The translations under genes were made by a program, and so were the position numbers. A stretch of DNA of 64,000 bases from Bacillota bacterium (GTDB lineage Bacteria; Bacillota; Clostridia; Acetivibrionales; DTU013), in contig JAEZRE010000009.1 in assembly GCA_023412915.1 (NCBI GenBank), forward strand, positions 1 through 64,000. The letters run 5' to 3'. Under the pieces are notes generated by a model. That model was not told the origin of the DNA. It made no database searches and saw nothing but the letters and a program-made list of their open reading frames with translations. Position 1 is the first letter of the stretch. Each line of letters opens with the position of its first letter. Positions 62,644 to 64,000 of this stretch are shown in pieces.

Positions 62644-64000
62644 ATGTCTAAAGAATTGAATGAATACAGGCGCAAGAGAAACTTTGAAAAGACCGGGGAG
62701 CCTGAAGGAATAGCGGAGGATTCCTCGGAACGCCTGAGGTTTGTTGTCCAGCACCATTTAGCCAGTAGGGATCATTTCGATTTTCGCCTCGAGTGGGACG
62801 GGGCGCTGTTAAGCTGGGCCGTGCCCAAGGGACCCTCTTACAATACGAGCGACAAGAGGCTCGCCGTACAGGTGGAGGATCATCCGCTGGAATACAGGAA
62901 TTTCGAGGGTAACATCCCAAGGGGCGAGTATGGCGGCGGGGTTGTAATGCTTTGGGACGAAGGGTACTGGGAACCCCTGTCGGATGTGGAAGAAGGACTC
63001 AGGAAGGGTTCGCTCAAGTTCGTCCTTAAAGGAAGAAGGCTAAAGGGGAAATGGGCACTGGTCCGGCTGAAAGCGAGAACGGAAAAAGAAAAGGATAAGG
63101 CTGAGAACAACTGGCTTTTGCTGAAAGAGAAAGACGACCTCGCCAAAACGGACGACGGGATCGCCGGCCTTAACACGAGTGTCAGGACAGGACGCACCAT
63201 AGAGGAAATCGAGGAAGGTGCGGCTGAAAAAATTGATGTTGTCGGAAATCCCTTCGAAAAAACGGACATACAGTTAGCCAAACTGGTAAGCAAGGTCCCA
63301 GAGGGCAAGGATTGGCTTTACGAGGTGAAATACGACGGCTACAGGATCGTCGCATACCTGGAGCGCGGAAATGTCAGGCTTATGACCAGAAACGGAAAGG
63401 ACTACACGAAGCAATTCCGGGAAGCCGCCGATTCACTGAGCGATTGGTCAGCCGGGAGGGCGATGGTTCTCGACGGAGAAATGGTAATCACGGACGCGCA
63501 GGGGAAATCGGATTTTCAGGCTTTGCAAAGCTACATGAAAAAGCCCGGCGGCAAAAAGCTTGTCTATATCGTATTCGATCTCCTGGCGTTGGATGGAGCC
63601 GACCTGAGAGGGCGCCGACTGACCGACAGAAAAGAAGCGCTTGAAGCGCTTATGAAGGATTCGCCTGAAAACCTCCATTACAGCAAACATGTCATAGGAA
63701 ATGGAAAGACGGGTTTCCTCGCGGCTTGTAAAGCAGGCCTGGAAGGTATAGTAGGAAAAAAGGCCGATTCCGTATACAGCGGAACCAGAAGCGGCGACTG
63801 GATCAAGCTGAAATGCGACAACAGGCAGGAATTCGTCATAGGAGGCTACACGCTCTCCGATAAAAAAACGAGTGGAGTAAGCTCGCTGCTCCTCGGAGTC
63901 TACGAGGGGAAGGAGCTGATCTATGCCGGACGTGCCGGAACGGGCTTCACCTCGCGCAGCGAGAATGAGTTGGAGGAAAAATTCGAGGATATAAAGAGGA
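62644..64000 (+). CDS. ligD: LigD-type ATP-dependent DNA ligase with 3'-phosphoesterase domain, truncated by window end
   Basis: At least 452 residues are seen. Residues about 20-165 are the LigD phosphoesterase: FVVQHHLASRDHFDFRLEWD, LLSWAVPKGPSYNTSDKRLA and VEDHPLEYRNFEGNIPRGEY then GGG. The ligase domain follows, with the AMP-binding lysine in YEVKYDGYRIVAY (about 224-236), then VLDGEMVI, YIVFDLLALDG, EGIVGKKADSVY and DWIKLKCDN. The OB-fold begins near the window end. LigD with Ku repairs double-strand breaks by end joining. ATG at 62644 lies 7 nt after GGAGGTGA. Whether a polymerase domain or a ku gene follows cannot be seen. Confidence 0.92.
   Translation, partial: MSKELNEYRRKRNFEKTGEPEGIAEDSSERLRFVVQHHLASRDHFDFRLEWDGALLSWAVPKGPSYNTSDKRLAVQVEDHPLEYRNFEGNIPRGEYGGGVVMLWDEGYWEPLSDVEEGLRKGSLKFVLKGRRLKGKWALVRLKARTEKEKDKAENNWLLLKEKDDLAKTDDGIAGLNTSVRTGRTIEEIEEGAAEKIDVVGNPFEKTDIQLAKLVSKVPEGKDWLYEVKYDGYRIVAYLERGNVRLMTRNGKDYTKQFREAADSLSDWSAGRAMVLDGEMVITDAQGKSDFQALQSYMKKPGGKKLVYIVFDLLALDGADLRGRRLTDRKEALEALMKDSPENLHYSKHVIGNGKTGFLAACKAGLEGIVGKKADSVYSGTRSGDWIKLKCDNRQEFVIGGYTLSDKKTSGVSSLLLGVYEGKELIYAGRAGTGFTSRSENELEEKFEDIKR

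Overview
The window looks like a chromosome segment of a plant-fibre-degrading, spore-forming member of the Clostridia (Firmicutes). Support comes from AGGAGG-type ribosome sites, S-layer-homology (SLH) proteins, YesM/YesN two-component pairs, Clostridia-style sugar ABC transporters, GH3, GH43 and decayed GH10 glycosidases, a CsxC-like spore protein behind a sigma-K-like promoter, and WG-repeat and DUF4474 proteins. Genus is not resolved. No tRNA, rRNA, CRISPR array, transposase or integrase was seen.

Left end (1-7270): the 3' part of ssrA (tmRNA) is split in its T-loop by a group I intron of about 387 nt. A LAGLIDADG homing endonuclease gene lies outside the intron, convergent with ssrA and ending in its terminator. 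Beyond are a large PAS-GAF histidine kinase, an orphan gene, a kinase remnant and a methyltransferase. Echoes of the ssrA 3' end (4110-4120, 5254-5286), of the ssrA terminator and endonuclease tail (7223-7267), and of the kinase tail (about 5540-5815) make this a recombination scar downstream of tmRNA.

7.3-15.6 kb: a ThuA-like protein with a Gfo/Idh/MocA dehydrogenase, a GH10 xylanase remnant, a LysM wall protein, an RNA/translation operon (dbpA, cvfB, mnmD-like) and a WG-repeat exported protein. 15.6-26.8 kb: two divergent SLH proteins, one with ten BamE-like tandem repeats, a lipoprotein, a spore-surface protein, and a DUF4474 protein coupled to a metallophosphoesterase.

27.1-47.5 kb: a carbohydrate sensing and uptake region. 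It has a YesN/YesM pair with a binding lipoprotein (possible three-component sensor), then a YtfQRT-YjfF-type sugar ABC transporter, a chemoreceptor, GH43, an arginine-deiminase-like enzyme, a hybrid kinase, an AraC regulator and a domain-swapped GH3.

47.6-64 kb: a ribosome-protection-type GTPase fused to a Rae1/YacP-like NYN nuclease domain; codB-codA behind an attenuator-like leader; a beta-helix protein with an LplABC-type importer and a convergent YesM/YesN pair; and the start of a LigD-type ATP-dependent DNA ligase that runs off the window. The most notable items are the split tmRNA with its detached endonuclease and the GTPase-nuclease fusion.
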